A DNA stretch of 64,000 nucleotides from Mauremys mutica (taxonomy: Eukaryota > Chordata > Testudines > Geoemydidae): NCBI RefSeq assembly GCF_020497125.1, contig NW_025422895.1:744001-808000 (forward strand), in the 5' to 3' direction. Positions 23,613 to 36,100 of this stretch are shown here, one piece after another. Positions within the stretch are counted from its first letter, which is position 1; every line of letters begins with the position of its first letter. Under the pieces are notes generated by a model. The model did no database searches. It saw nothing but the letters and a program-made list of their open reading frames with translations, and was not told the DNA's origin. The translations under genes and the position numbers were made by a program.

Positions 23613-26600
23613 CCAGCCAGGCAGCGGCAAAGAAGCCAGCGAGCAGCGGCACAGTAGTCAGTGAGCAGGGGAGTTTGCATGGGAGAGTTCCCATTGGAGG
23701 AGCAGGTATTTGGATTTGCATCTGTCTTTGTGGATTTGCATCTGTCTTTGTAGTGCTCGTATTTCTCTGTAGAGGCCCGTCGGGGCAGACTACTGAGAGG
23801 GCAACGGCGACCTGAGTAGGGGGCGGAGCTAGGCTGAGGAGGGGCCTATAAAAGCGGCCGCCCAGCCAGGCAGCGGCAGAGCTGCGAGCAGCGGCACAGG
23901 AGCCATCAAACAGGGCGGTGAACAGGGGAGTTTGCGTGGGAGAGTTCCCATTGGAGGAGCAGGGATTTTGGTTTGCATCTCTGTCTCTGTAGTGCTTCAT
24001 CTCTCTGTAGAGGCCCGTCGGGGCAGACTGCTGAGGTGGCAGCGGCGCCCTGGGGAGGGGGCGGAGTTAGGCTGAGGAGGGGCCTATAAAAGCGGACGCC
24101 CAGCCAGGCAGCGGCACAGCTGCGAGCAGCGAACAGGGCGGCGAACAGGGGAGCTTTCGTGGGAGAGTTCCCATTGGAGGAGCAGGTATTTGGATTTGCA
24201 TCTGTCTTTGTGGATTTGCATCTGTCTTTTTAGTGCTTGTATCTCTCTGTAGAGGCACGTCGGGGCAGACTGCTGAGCGGGCAGCGGCGCCCTGAGTAGG
24301 GGGCGGAGCTAGGTTGAGGAGGGGCCTATAAAAGCAGCCACCCAGGCAGGGATAGGCACAGGAGCCAGCGAACAGGGAAGTTTGCGTGGGAGAGTTCCCA
24401 TTGGAGGAGCAGGTATTTGGATTTGCATCTCTGTCTTTGTAGTGCATGTATCTCTCTGTAGAGGCCCGTCGGGGCAGACTGCTGAGCGGGCAGCGGTGCC
24501 CTGTGTAGGGGGCGGAGCAAGGCTGAGGCGGGGCCTATAAAAGCAGCCGCCCAGCTAGACAGCGGCACAGGAGCCAGCGAACAGGGGAGTTTGCGTGGGA
24601 GAGTTCCAATTGGAGGAGCAGGTATTTGGATTTGCATCTGTCTTACTGGATTTTCATCTGTCTTTCTAGTGCTTGTATCTCTCTGTAGATGCCCGTCGGG
24701 GCAGTCTGCTGAGCGGCCAGCAGCGCCCTGAGTAGGTGGCGTTGCTAGGCTGAGGAGGGGCCTATAAAAGCGGCTGCCCAGCCAGGCACCGGCACAGCTG
24801 CGAGCAGCGAACAGGGGAGCTTGCGTGGGAGAGTTCCCATTGGAGGAGCAGGTATTTGGACTTGCTTCTGTTTTTGTGGATATGCATCTGTCTTTGTAGT
24901 GCTTGTATCTCTCCGTAGAGGCCCGTCGGGGCAGACTGCTGAGCGTGCAGCGGCGCCCTGAGTAGGGGGCGGAGCTAGGCTGAGGAGGGGCCCATAAAAG
25001 CGGCCGCCCAGCCAGGCAGCGGCACAGCTGCGAGCGGCGAACAGGGGAGCTTGCGTCGGAGATTTCCCTGTGGAGGAGCATGTATTTAGATTTGCATCTG
25101 TCTTTGTGGATTTGCATCTGTCTTTGTAGTGCTTGTATCTCTCTGTAGAGGCCCGTCGGGGCAGACTGCTGAGCGGCCAGCAGCGCCCTGAGTAGGGGGC
25201 GGAGCTAGGCTGAGGAGGGGCCTATAAAAGCGGCTGCCCAGCCAGGCACCGGCACAGATGCGAGCAGCGAACAGGGGAGCTTGCGTGGGAGAGTTCCCAT
25301 TGGAGGAGCAGGTATTTAGATTTGCATCTGTCTTTGTGGATATGCATCTGTCTTTGTAGTGCTTGTATCTCTCTGTAGAAGCCCGTCGGGGCAGACTGCT
25401 GAGCGGGCAGCGGCGCCCTGAGCAGGGGGCGGAGCTAGGCTGAGGAGGGGCCTATATAAGCGGCCGCCCAGCCAGGCAGCGGCACAAGAGCCAGCGAGCA
25501 GCGCCACAGGAGCCAGCGAATAGGGGAGTGTGCTTCGGCGAGTTCCCATTGGAGGAGCAGGTATTTGGATTTGCACCTGTCTTTGTGGATTTGCATCTGT
25601 CTTTGTAGTGCTTGTATCTCTCTGTAGAGGCCCGTCGGGGCAGTCTGCTGAGAGGGCAACGGCGCCCTGAGTAGGGGGCGGAGCTAGGGTGAGGAGGGGC
25701 CTATAAAAGCGGAAGCCCAGCCAGACTGCGGCAGAGCTGCGAGCAGCGGCACAGGAGCCATCAAACAGGGTGGTGAACAGGGGAGTTTGTGTGTGAGAGT
25801 TCCCATTGGAGGAGCAGGGATTTTGGTTTGCATCTCTGTCTCTGTAGTGCTTCATCTCTCTGTAGAGGCCCGTCGGGGCAGACTGCTGAGCGGGTAGCTG
25901 CGCCCTGAGTAGGGTGCGGAGGTAGGCTGAGGAGGGGACTATAAAAGTGGCCTCCCGGCCAGGCAGCGGAACAGGAGCGAGCAAACAGGGGAGTTTGTGT
26001 GGGAGACTTCCCATTGGAGGAGCAGGTATTTGGATTTGCATCTGTCTTTGTGGATTTGCATCTGTCTAAGCAGTGCTTGTACCTCTCTCTAGAGGCCCGT
26101 CGGGGCAGACTGCTGAGCGGGCAGCGGCGCCCTGTGTAGGGGGCGGAGCTAGGCTGAGGAGGGGCCTATAAAAGAAGCCGCCCAGCCAGTCAGTGGCACA
26201 GGAGGCAGAGAACAGTGGAGTTTGCGTGGGAGAGTTCCCATTGGAGGAGAAGGTATTTGGATTTGCATCTCTCTTTGTGGAATGCATCTGTCTTTGTAGT
26301 GCTTGTATCTCTCTGTAGAGGCCCGTCGGGGCAGACTGCTGAGCGGGTAGCGGCGCCCTGAGTAGGGGGCGGAGCTAGGCTGAGGAGGGGCCTATAAAAG
26401 CGGCCGCCCAGCCAGGCAGCGGCACAGGAGCCAGCGAACAGGGGAGTTTGCGTGGGAGAGTTCCCATTGGAGGAGCAGGTATTTGGATTTGCATCTGTCT
26501 TTGTGGATTTGCATCTGTCTTTGTAGTGCTTCTATCTCTCTGTAGAGGCCCGTCGGGGCAGACTGCTGAGCGGGCAGCGGCGCCCTGAGTAGGAGGTGGA

Positions 26601-28198
26601 GCTAGGCTGAGGAGGGGCCTATAAAAGCGGCCACCCATCCAGGCAGCGGCACAGGAGCCAGCGAGCAGCGGCACAGGAGCCAGTGAACAGGGGAGTTTGC
26701 GTGGGAGAGTTCCCATTGGAGCAGCAGGTTTTTGGATTTGCATCTGTCTTTGTGGATTTGCATCTGTCTTTGTAGTGCTTGTATCTCTCTGTAGAGGCCC
26801 GTCGGGGCAGACTGCTGAGCGGGCAGCGGCGCCCTGAGTAGGGGGCGGAGCTACGCTGAGGAGGGGCCTGTTAAAGCGGCCGCCCAGCCAGGCAGCGGCA
26901 CAGGAGCCAGAAAACAGGGCGGTGAAAAGGGGTTTTTGAGTGGGAAAGTTCCCATTGGAGGAGCAGGTATTTGGATTTGCGTCTGTCTTTGTGGATTTGC
27001 ATCTGTCTTTGTAGTACTTGTATCTCTCTGTAGAGGCCCGTCGGGGCATTCTGCTGAGCGGGCAGCGGCGCCCTGAGTAGGGGGCGGAGCTAGGCTGAGG
27101 AGGGGCCTATAAAAGCAGCCGCCAGCCTGGCAGCGGCACAGGAGCCAGCGAGCAGCGGCAGAGGAGCCAGCGAACAGGGGCGTTTGCGTAGGAGAGTTCC
27201 CATTGGAGGAGCAGGTATTTGGATTTGCATCTGTCTTTGTGGATTTGCATCTGTCTTTGTAGTGCTTGTATCTCTCTCTAGAGGCCCGTCGGCGCAGACT
27301 GCTGAGCGGGCAGCGGCGCCCTGAGTAGGGGGCGGAGCTAGGCTGCGGAGGGGCCTATAAAAGCGCCCGCCCAGCCCTGCAGCGGCACAGGAGCCAGCGA
27401 ACAGGGGAGTTTGTGTGGGAGAGTTCCCATTGGAGGAGCAGGTATTTGGATTGCATCTTTTTTGTGGATTTGCATCTGTCTTTGTAGTGCTTGTATCTCT
27501 CTGTAGAGGCCCGAAGGGGCAGACTGCTGAGCGGGCAGAGGCGCCCTGAGTAGGCGGGGGAGCTAGGCTGGGGAGGGGCCTATAAAAGCGGCCGCCCAGC
27601 CAGGCAGCGGCACAGAAACCAGCAATCAGGGCGGCGACCAGGGAAGTTTGCGTGGGAGAGTTCCCATTGGAGGATCAGGTATTTGGATTTGCATCTCTGT
27701 CTTTTTAGTGCTTGTATCTCTCTGTAGAGGCCCCATGGGACAGACTGCTGAGCGGGCAGCGGCGCCCTGAGTAGGAGGCGGAGCTAGACTGAGGAGGGGC
27801 CTATAAAAGCGGCCACCGAGCCAGGCAGCGGCACAGGAGCCAGCGAGCAGCGGCACAGGAGACAGTGAACAGGGGAGTTTGCGTGGGAGTGTTCCCACTG
27901 GAGGAGCAGGTATTTGGATTTGCATCTGTCTTTGTGGATTTGCATGTGTCTTTGTATTGCTTGTATCTCTCTGTAGAGGTCCGTCGGGGCAGACTGCTGA
28001 GCCGGAATAGGCGCCCTGAGTAGGGGGCGGAGCTAGGCTGAGGACGGAGCCTATGAAAGCGGCCGCCCAGCCAGTCAGCGGCACAGGAGCCAGCAAACAG
28101 AGCGGTGAACAGGGGAGTTTGCGTGGGAGAGTTCCCATTGGAGGAGCAGGTATTTGGATTTGAATCTGTCTTTGTGGATTTGCATCTGACTTTGTAGT

Positions 28199-28202
28199 GC
28201 TG
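28199..28202. other. Array inversion junction (convergent switch point)
   Basis: Up to 28200 the sequence follows the left-orientation unit (ending TCTGACTTTGTAGTGC). From 28202 it follows the reverse-complement unit, starting inside the leader (GTGCCGCTGCTCGTTGG). CT at 28200-28201 fits both sides, which suggests a 2-bp microhomology. The join falls inside two different parts of the unit, not at a unit boundary. All boxes left of it face right and all boxes right of it face left. Confidence 0.88.
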
Positions 28203-29149
28203 TGCCGCTGCTCGTTGGCTCCTGTGCCGCTGCTTGGCTGGGCGACCGCTTCTATAGGCCCCTCCTCAGCCTAGCTCCGCCCCCTACTCAGGGCGCCGCT
28301 GCCCGCTCAGCAGTCTGCCCCGACAGGCCTCTACAGAGAGATACAAGCACTACAAGAAAGATGCAAATCCAAATACCTGCTCCTCCAATGGGAACTCTCC
28401 CACACATATTCCCCTGTTCGCTGGCTCCTGTGCCGCTGCCTGGCTGGGTGACCGCTTTTATAGGCCCCTAATCAGCCTAGCTCCGCCCCCTACTCAGGGC
28501 GCCGCTGCCCGCTCAGCATTCTGCCCCGACGGGCCTCTACAGACAGATACAAGCACTACAAAGACAGATGCAAATCCAAAAATACAGATGCAAATCCAAA
28601 TACCTGCTCCTCCAATGGGAACTCTCCCACGCAAACTCCCCTCTTTGCCGCTCTTTTTGCTGGCTCCTGTGCCGCTGCCTGGCTGGGCGGCCACTTTTAT
28701 AGGCCCCTCCTCAGCCTAGCTCCGCCCCCTACTCAGGGCGCCGCAGCCCAATCAGCAGTCTGCCCCGACGGGCCTCTACAGAGAGATACAAGCACTACAA
28801 AGACAGATGCAAATCCACAAAAAAATGCAAATCCAAATACCTGCTCCTCCAATGGGAACTCTCCCACACAAACTCCCCTCTTCGCTTGCTCCTGTGCCGC
28901 TGCTGCCTGGCTCCTGTGCCGCTGCCTGGCTGGGCGGCCGCATTTATAAGCCCCTCCTCAGCCTAGATCCGCCCCCTACTTAGGGCACCGCAGCCCGCTC
29001 AGCAGTCCGCCTCGACGGGCCTCTACAGAGAGATACAAGGACTACAAAGACAGATGCAAATCCACAAAAAAGATTCAAATCCAAATACCTGCTCCTTCAA
29101 TGGGAACTCTCCCATGCAAACTCCCCTGCTCACTGACTACTGTGCCGCT

Positions 29150-31930
29150 GCTCGCTGGCTTCTGTGCCGCTGCCTGGCTGGGCGGCCGCTTTTATAGGCC
29201 CCTCCTCAGCCTAACTCCGCCCCCTACTCAGGGCGCCGCAGCCCGCTCAGCAGTCTGCCCCGACGGGCCTCTACAGAGAGATACAAGCACTACAAAGACA
29301 GATGCAAATCCACAAAAAAGATGCAAATCCAAATACCTGCTCCTCCAATGAGAACTCTCCCATGCAAACTCCCCTGTTCACTGGCTCCTGTGCCGCTGCC
29401 TTGCTGGGTGGCCGCTTTTATAGGCCCCTTCTCATCCTTGCTCCGCCCCCTACTCAGGGCGCCGCTGCCTGCTCAGCAGACTCACCCGACGGGCATCTAC
29501 AGAGAGATACAAGCACTACAAACACAAATGCAAATCCACAAAGACAGATGCAAATCCAAATACCTGCTCCTCCAATGGGAACTCTCCCACGCAAACTCCC
29601 CTGTTCGCTGCCTCCTGCGCCGCTGCTCGCTGGCTCCTGTGCCGCTGCCTGGCTGGGCAGCCTCTTTTATAGGCCGCTCCTCAACCTAGCTCCGCCCCCT
29701 ACTCTGGGCGCCGCTGCCCGCTCAGCAGTCTGCCCCGACGTGCCTCTACAGAGAGATACAAGCACTACAAAGACAGATGCAAATCCACAAAGACAGATGC
29801 AAATCCAATAACCTGCTCCTCCAAAGGGAACTCTCTCACACAAACTCCTCTGTTCGTTGGCTCCTGTGCCGCTGCTCGCTGGCTCCTGTGCCGCTGCCTG
29901 GCCAGGTGGCCGCTTTTATAAGCCCCTCCTCAGCTAGATCCGCCCCCTACGTAGGGCACCGCAGCCCGCTCAGCAGTCTGCCCCGACGGGCCTCTACAGA
30001 GAGATACAAGCACTACAAAGACAGATGCAAATCCACAAAAAAGATGCAAATCCAAATACTTGCTCCTCCAATGGGAACTCTCCCACGCAAAGTCCCCTGT
30101 TCGCCGGCTCATGTACCGCTGCTCACTGGCTCCTGTGCCGCTGCCTGGCTGGGTGGCCGCTTTTATAGGCCCCTCCTCAGCCTAGCTCCGACCCCTACTC
30201 AGGGCGCTGCAGCCCGCTCAGCAGTCTGCCCCGACGGGCCTCTACAGAGAGATACAAGCACTACAAAGACAGATGCAAATTCACAAAGACAGATGCAAAT
30301 CCAAATACCTGCTCCTCCAATGGGAACTCTCCCACGCAAATTCCCCTGTTCGCAGGCCTCTGTACCGCTGCTCGCAGCTTTACCGCTGCCTGGATGGGCG
30401 GCCGCTTTTATAGGCCCCTCCTCAGCCTAACTCCGCCCCCTACTCAGGGCGCTGTTGCCCGCTCAGCAGTCTGCGCCGACGGGCCTCTAGAGAGAGATAC
30501 AAGCACTACAAAGACAGCTGCAAATCCACAAAAAAGATGCAAATCCAAATACCTGCTCCTCCAATGGGAACTCTCCCATTCAAAGTCCCCTGTTCACTGG
30601 CTCCTGTGCCGCTGCTCGCTAGCTCCTGTGCATCTGCCAGGCAGAGCGGCCGCTTTTATAGGCCCCTTCTCAGCCTTGCTCCGCCCCCTACTCAGGGCGC
30701 CGCTGCCTGCTCAGCAGACTGACCCGACGGGCATCTACAGAGAGATACAAGTACTACAAAGACAGATGCAAATCCACAAAGACAGATGCAAATCCAAATA
30801 CCTGCTCCTCCAATGGGAACTCTCCCACACAAACTCCCCTCTTCGCTTGCTCCTGTGCCGCTGCTCGCTGGCTCCTGTGCCGCTGCCTGGCTGGGCGGCC
30901 GCTTCTATAGGCCCCTCCTCAGCCTAGCTCCGCCCCCTACTCAGGGCGCCGCTGTCCGTTCAGCAGTCTGCCCCGACGGGCCTCTACAGAGAGATACAAG
31001 CACTACAAAGACAAATGCAAATACAAAAAAACAGATGCAAATCCAAATACCTGCTCCTCCAATGGGAACTCTCCCACGCAAATTCCCCTGTTCGCTGGCA
31101 CCTTTGCCGCTGCCTGCCTGGGTGACCGCTTTTATAGGCCCCTAATCAGCCTAGCTCCGCCCCCTACTCAGGGCTCCACAGCCCGCTCAGCTGTCTGCCC
31201 CGACGGGCCTCTACAGAGAGATACAAGCACTACAAAGACAAATGCAAATACAAAAAAACAGATGCAAATCCAAATACCTGCTCCTCCAATGGGAACTCTC
31301 CCAAGCAAACTCCCCTCTTTGCCGCACTGTTTGCTGGCTCCTGTGCCGCTGCCTGGCTGGGCGGCCGTTTTTATAAGCCCCTCCTCAGCCTAGATCCCCC
31401 CCCACGTAGGGCACCGCAGCCCGCTCAGCAGTCTGCCCCGACGGGCCTCTACAGAGAGATACAAGGACTGCAAAGACAGATGCAAATCCACAAAAATGAT
31501 GCAAATCCAAATACCTGCTCCTCCCATGGGAACTCTCCCATGCAAACACCCCTGTTCGCTGGCTCCTGTGCCGCTGCTCGCTGGCTCCTGTGCCGCTGCC
31601 TGGCTGGGCAGCCGCTTTTATAGGCCCCTCCTCAGCCTAGCTCCGCCCCCTACTCAGGGAGCCCCTACCCGCTCAGCAGTCTGCCCCGACGGGCCTCTAG
31701 AGAGAGGTACAAGCACTAAAAAGACAGATGCAAAAGCACAAAGAAAGATGCAAATCCAAATACCTGCTCCTCCAATGGGAACTCTCTCACGCAAAGTCCC
31801 CTGTTAGCTGGCTCCTGTGCCGCTGTCTGGCTGGGCGGCCGCTTTTATAGGCCCCTCCTCAGCCTAGCTCCGCCCCCTACTCAGGGCACCGCTTCCCGCT
31901 CAGCAGTCTGCCCCGACGGTCCTCTACAGA
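29150..31930 (-). repeat. Inner inverted arm, right copy
   Basis: Partner of 20900-23640. It lacks the extra two-unit (474-bp) duplication present in the left copy at 20.5-21.3 kb. The stretch 28200-28750 is a further inverted match to 21.63-22.18 kb and so a direct relative of 30.85-31.4 kb. Confidence 0.75.
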
Positions 31931-33199
31931 GAGATACAAGCACTACAAAGACAGATGCGAATCCACAAAGACAGATGCAAATCCAAATACCTGCTCCTCC
32001 AATGGGAACTCTCCCTCGCAAACTCCCCTGTTCGCAGCCCTGTTTGCTGGCTCCTGTGCCACTGCCTGGCTGGGCGGCTGCTTTTATAGGCCCCTCCTCA
32101 GCCTAACTCCGCCCCCTACTCAGGGCGCCGCTGCCCGCTCAGCAGTCTGCCCCGACGGGCCTCTAGAGAGAGGTACAAGCACTACAAAGACAGATGCAAA
32201 TGCACAAAGACAGATTCGAATCCAAATACCTGCTCCTACAATGGGAACACTCCCACACAAACTCCCCTGTTCACCGCTCTGTTTCCTGGCTCCTGTGCCG
32301 CTGCCTGGCTTGGGGGCCGATTTATAAGGCCCTCCTCAGCCTAGCTCCGCCCCCTACTCAGGGCGCCGCTGCCCGCTCAGCAGTCTGCCCCGACGGGCCT
32401 CTACAGAGTGATACAAGCACTACAAATACAAATGCAAATCCACAAAGACAGGTGCAAATCCAAATACCTGTTCCTCCAATGGGAACTCTCCGTCGCAAAC
32501 TCCCCTGTTCGCTGCTCTGTTTGCTGGCTCCTGTGCCGCTGCCTGGCTGGGCGGCCGCTTTTATATGCCCTCCTCAGCCTATCTCCGCTCCCTACTCAGG
32601 GAGCCGCTGCCCGCTCAGCAGACTGCCCGGACGGGCCTCTACAGAGAGATACAAGCACTACAAATACAAATGCAAATCCACAAAGACAGGTGCAATCCAA
32701 ATACCTGTTCCTCCAATGGGAACTCTCCGTCGCAAACTCCCCTGTTCGCTGCCCTGTTTGCTGGCTCCTGTGCCGCTGCCTGGCTGGGCGGCCGCTTTTA
32801 TAGGCCCCTCCTCAGCCTAGCTCCGCTCCCTACTCAGGGCGCCGCTGCCCGCTCAGCAGTCTGCCCCGACGGGCCTCTACAGAAAGATAGAAGCACTACA
32901 AAGACAGATGCAAATCCACAAAGACAGATGCAAATGCAAATACCTGCTCCTCCAATGGGAACTCTCCCACGCAAAGTCCCCTGCTCGCTGGCTCCTGTGC
33001 CGCTGCCTGGCTGGGCGGCCGCTTTTATAGGCCCCTTCTCCACCTTTCTCCGCCCCCTACTCAGGGCGCCGCTGCCTGCTCAGCAGTCTGCGCCGACGGG
33101 CCTCTACAGAAAGATAGAAGCACTACAAAGACAGATGCAAATCCACAAAGACAGATGCAAATGCAAATACCTGCTCCTCCAATGGGAACTCTCCCACGC

Positions 33200-36100
33200 A
33201 AACGCCCCTGTTCGCTGGCTTCTCTGCCACTGCTCGCTGGCTCCTGTGCCTACGCCTGGCTGGGCTGCCGCTTTTATAGGCCCCTCCTCAGCCTAGCTCC
33301 GCCCCCTACTCAGGGCGCCGCAGCCCGCTCAGCAGTCTGCCCCGACGGGCCTCTACAGAGAGATACAAGCACTACAAAGAGAGATGCAAATCCACAAAAA
33401 ATATGCAAATCCAAATACCTGCTCCTCCAATGGGAACTCTCCCATGCAAAGTCCCTTGTTCACTGGCTCCTGTGCCGCTGCTCGCTGGCTCCTGTGCATC
33501 TGCCAGGCAGGGCGGCTGCTTTTATAGGCCCCTTCTCAACCTTTCTCCGCCCCCTACTCAGGGCGCCGCTGCCTGCTCAGCAGTCTGCGCCGACGGGCCT
33601 CTACAGAGAGATACAAGCACTACAAAGACAGATGCAAATCCACAAAGACAGATGCAAATCCAAATACCTGCTCCTCCAATGGGAACTCTCCCACGCAAAC
33701 GCCCGTGTTCTCTGGCTCCTGTGCTGCTGCCTGAATGGGTGGCCGCTTTTATAGGCCCCTCCTCAGCCTAGCTCCGACCCCTACTCAGGGCGCCGCAGCC
33801 CGCTCAGCAGTCTGCGCCGACGGGCCTCTACAGAGAGATACAAGCACTACAAAGACAGATGCAAATTCACAAAGACAGATGCAAATCCAAATACCTGCTC
33901 CTCCAATGGGAACTGTCCCACGCAAAGTCCCCTGTTCGCCGGCTCCTGTACCGCTGCTCGCAGCTTTGCCGCTGCCTGGCTGGGCGGCCGCTTTTATAGG
34001 CCCCTCCTCAGCCTAACTCCGCCCCCTACTCTGGGCGCCGCTGCCCGCTCAGCAGTCTGCCTCTACGGGCCTCTATAGAGAGATACAAGCACTACAAAGA
34101 CAGATGCAAATCCACAAAAACAGATGCAAATCCAAAAACCTGCTCCTCCAATGGGAACTCTCTCACGCAAACTCCTCTCTTCGCTGGTTCCTGTGCCGCT
34201 GCTCGCTGGCTCCTGTGCCGCTGCCTGGCTGGGCGGCCACTTTTATAGGCCCCTCCTCAGCCTAGCTCCGCCCCCTACTCAGGGCGCCGCTGCCCGCTCA
34301 GCAGTCTGCCCCGACGGGCCTCTACAGAGAGATAGAAGCACTACAAAGACAGATGCAAATCCAAATACCTGCTGCTCCAATGGGAACTCTCCACGCAAAC
34401 TCCCCTGTTTGCTGTCTCCTGTATAGCTGCCTGGCTAGGCGGCCGCTTTTATAGGCCCCTTCTCACCCTAGCTCCGCCCCCTACTCAGGGCGCCGCTGCC
34501 CGCTCAGCAGTCTGCCCCGACGGGCCTCTACAGAGAGTTACAAGCACTACAAATACAAATGGAAATCCACAAAGACAGGTGCAAATCGAAATACCTGTTC
34601 CTCCAATGGGAACTCTCCGTCACAAACTCCCCGGTTCGCTGCCCTGTTTGCTGGCTCCTGTGCCGCTGCCTGGCTGGGCGGCCGCTTTTATATGCCCTCC
34701 TCAGCCGATCTCCGCCCCCTACTCAGGGCGCCGCTGCCCGCTCAGCAGTCTGCCCCGACGGGCCTCTACAGAGAGATACAAGCACTACAAAGAAAGATGC
34801 AAATCCACAAAGACAGATGCAATCCAAATACCTGCTCATGAAATGGGAACTCTCCCACGCAAACTCCCCTGTTCGCCGCCCAGTTTGCTGGCTCCTGTGC
34901 CGCTGCCTGGCTGGGCGGCCGCTTTTATAGGCCCTCCTCAGCTTATCTCCGCTCCCTACTCAGGGCGCCGCTGCCCGCTCAGCAGTCTGCCCCGATGGGC
35001 CTCTACAGAGAGATACAAGCACTACAAAGACAGATGCAAATCCACAAAGAAAGATGCAAATCCAAATACCTGCTCCTCCAATGGGAACACTCCCACGCAA
35101 ACTCCCCTGTTCGCTGGCTCCTGTGCCCCTGCTTGATGGCTCCTGTGACGCTACCAGGCTGGGCAGCCGCTTTTATAGGCCCCTCCTCAGCCTAGCTCCG
35201 CCACCTACTCAGGGCGCTACTGCCCGCTCAGCAGTCTGCCCCGACGGCGTCTAAAGAAAGATACTAGCACTACAAAGACAGAGATGCAAATCCTAATACC
35301 TGGTCCTCCAATGGAAACTCTCCGACGCAAACTCCCCTGTTCGCTGGCTCCTGTGCCGCTGCCTGGCTGGGCGACCGCTTTTATAGGCCCCTCCTCAGCC
35401 TAGCTCCGCCCCCTACACAGGGCGCCACTGCCCGCTCAGCAGTCTGCCCCGACGGGCCTCTACAGAGAGATACAAGCACTACAAAGACAGATGCAAATCC
35501 ACAAAACAGATGCAAATCCAAATACCTGCTCCTCCAATGGGAACTCTCCCACGCAAATTCCACTGTTAGCTGGCTACTGTGCCGCTGCTCGCTGGCTCCT
35601 GTGCCAGTGCCTGGCTGGGCGGCTGCTTTTATAGGCCCCACCTCAGCCCAGCTCCGCCCCCCACTCAGGGCGCCTCTGCCCGCTCAGCATTCTGCCCCGA
35701 CGGGCCCATACAGAGAGATACAAGCACTACAAAGACAGATGCGAATCCACAAAGACAGATGCAAATCCAAATACCTGCTCCTACAATGGGAATTGTCCCA
35801 CGCAAACTCCCCTGTTCGCCGCCCTGCTTGCTGGCTCCTGTGCCGCTGCCTGGCTGGGCGGCCGCTTTTTTAGGCCCCTCCTCAGACTAGCTTCGCCCCC
35901 TACTCAGGGCGCCGCTGCCCGCTCAGCAGTCTGCCCCGTCGGGCCTCTACAGAGAGATACAAGTACTACAAAGACAGAAGCAAATCCACAAAGACAGATG
36001 CAAATCCTAATACCTGCTCCTCCAATGGGAACTCTCCCACGCAAACTCCCCTGTTCGCCGCCCAGTTTGCTGGCTCCTGTGCCGCTGCCTGGCTGGGCGG

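Larger units (their letters stand above)
20900..23640 (+). repeat. Inner inverted arm, left copy
   Basis: Matches 29150-31930 as reverse complement. Matched TATA pairs include 23349/29416, 23100/29665 and 22851/29914 (coordinate sum 52771), and 21923/31130, 21684/31369 and 21437/31616 (sum 53059). Shared oddities include GATTAGGGGCC before 21923, CCACCTGGCCAGG after 22851 and AGGACCGTCGG near 20890. The order is disturbed around 22.1-22.6 kb, where units have been exchanged or lost. Confidence 0.75.
20245..28058 (+). promoter_or_regulatory. TATA ladder, left array, 20-28 kb (34 boxes)
   Basis: Box starts on the + strand: 20245, 20489, 20714, 20963, 21188, 21437, 21684, 21923, 22129, 22358, 22607, 22851, 23100, 23349, 23598, 23847, 24085, 24327, 24536, 24763, 24983, 25223, 25453, 25702, 25940, 26167, 26393, 26620, 26869, 27108, 27356, 27591, 27802, 28052. 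Variants: TGTAAAA (20963), TATAGAA (22129), CATAAAA (24983), TATATAA (25453), TGTTAAA (26869) and TATGAAA (28052). The last one lies about 150 bp before the point where the array changes strand. Confidence 0.85.
1..28201 (+). repeat. Left promoter-satellite array, 119 units, TATA on + strand
   Basis: Continuous head-to-tail array. Every unit reads left to right as CCATTGG, ATTTGCAT (one or two copies), GGGGGCGG, TATAAAAG, NotI-like GCGGCCGC, GC-rich leader, and the next CCATTGG. TATA boxes run from 139 to 28052, which gives a mean period of about 237 bp. Spacings fall into classes near 249, 239, 227 and 207 bp. Units differ by scattered substitutions, many of them CpG to TpG or CpA. No AATAAA or unique gene sequence interrupts the array. 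The long - strand open frames within it are by-products of the repeat. What is seen is a satellite-like array of promoter-shaped units; transcription is inferred, not shown. I do not recognise a named repeat family. Confidence 0.93.

Noticed and set aside
1..28201. CRISPR array
   Set aside because: Units are about 240 bp with no short constant repeat alternating with unique spacers; flanking genes are absent and the sequence is clearly eukaryotic.
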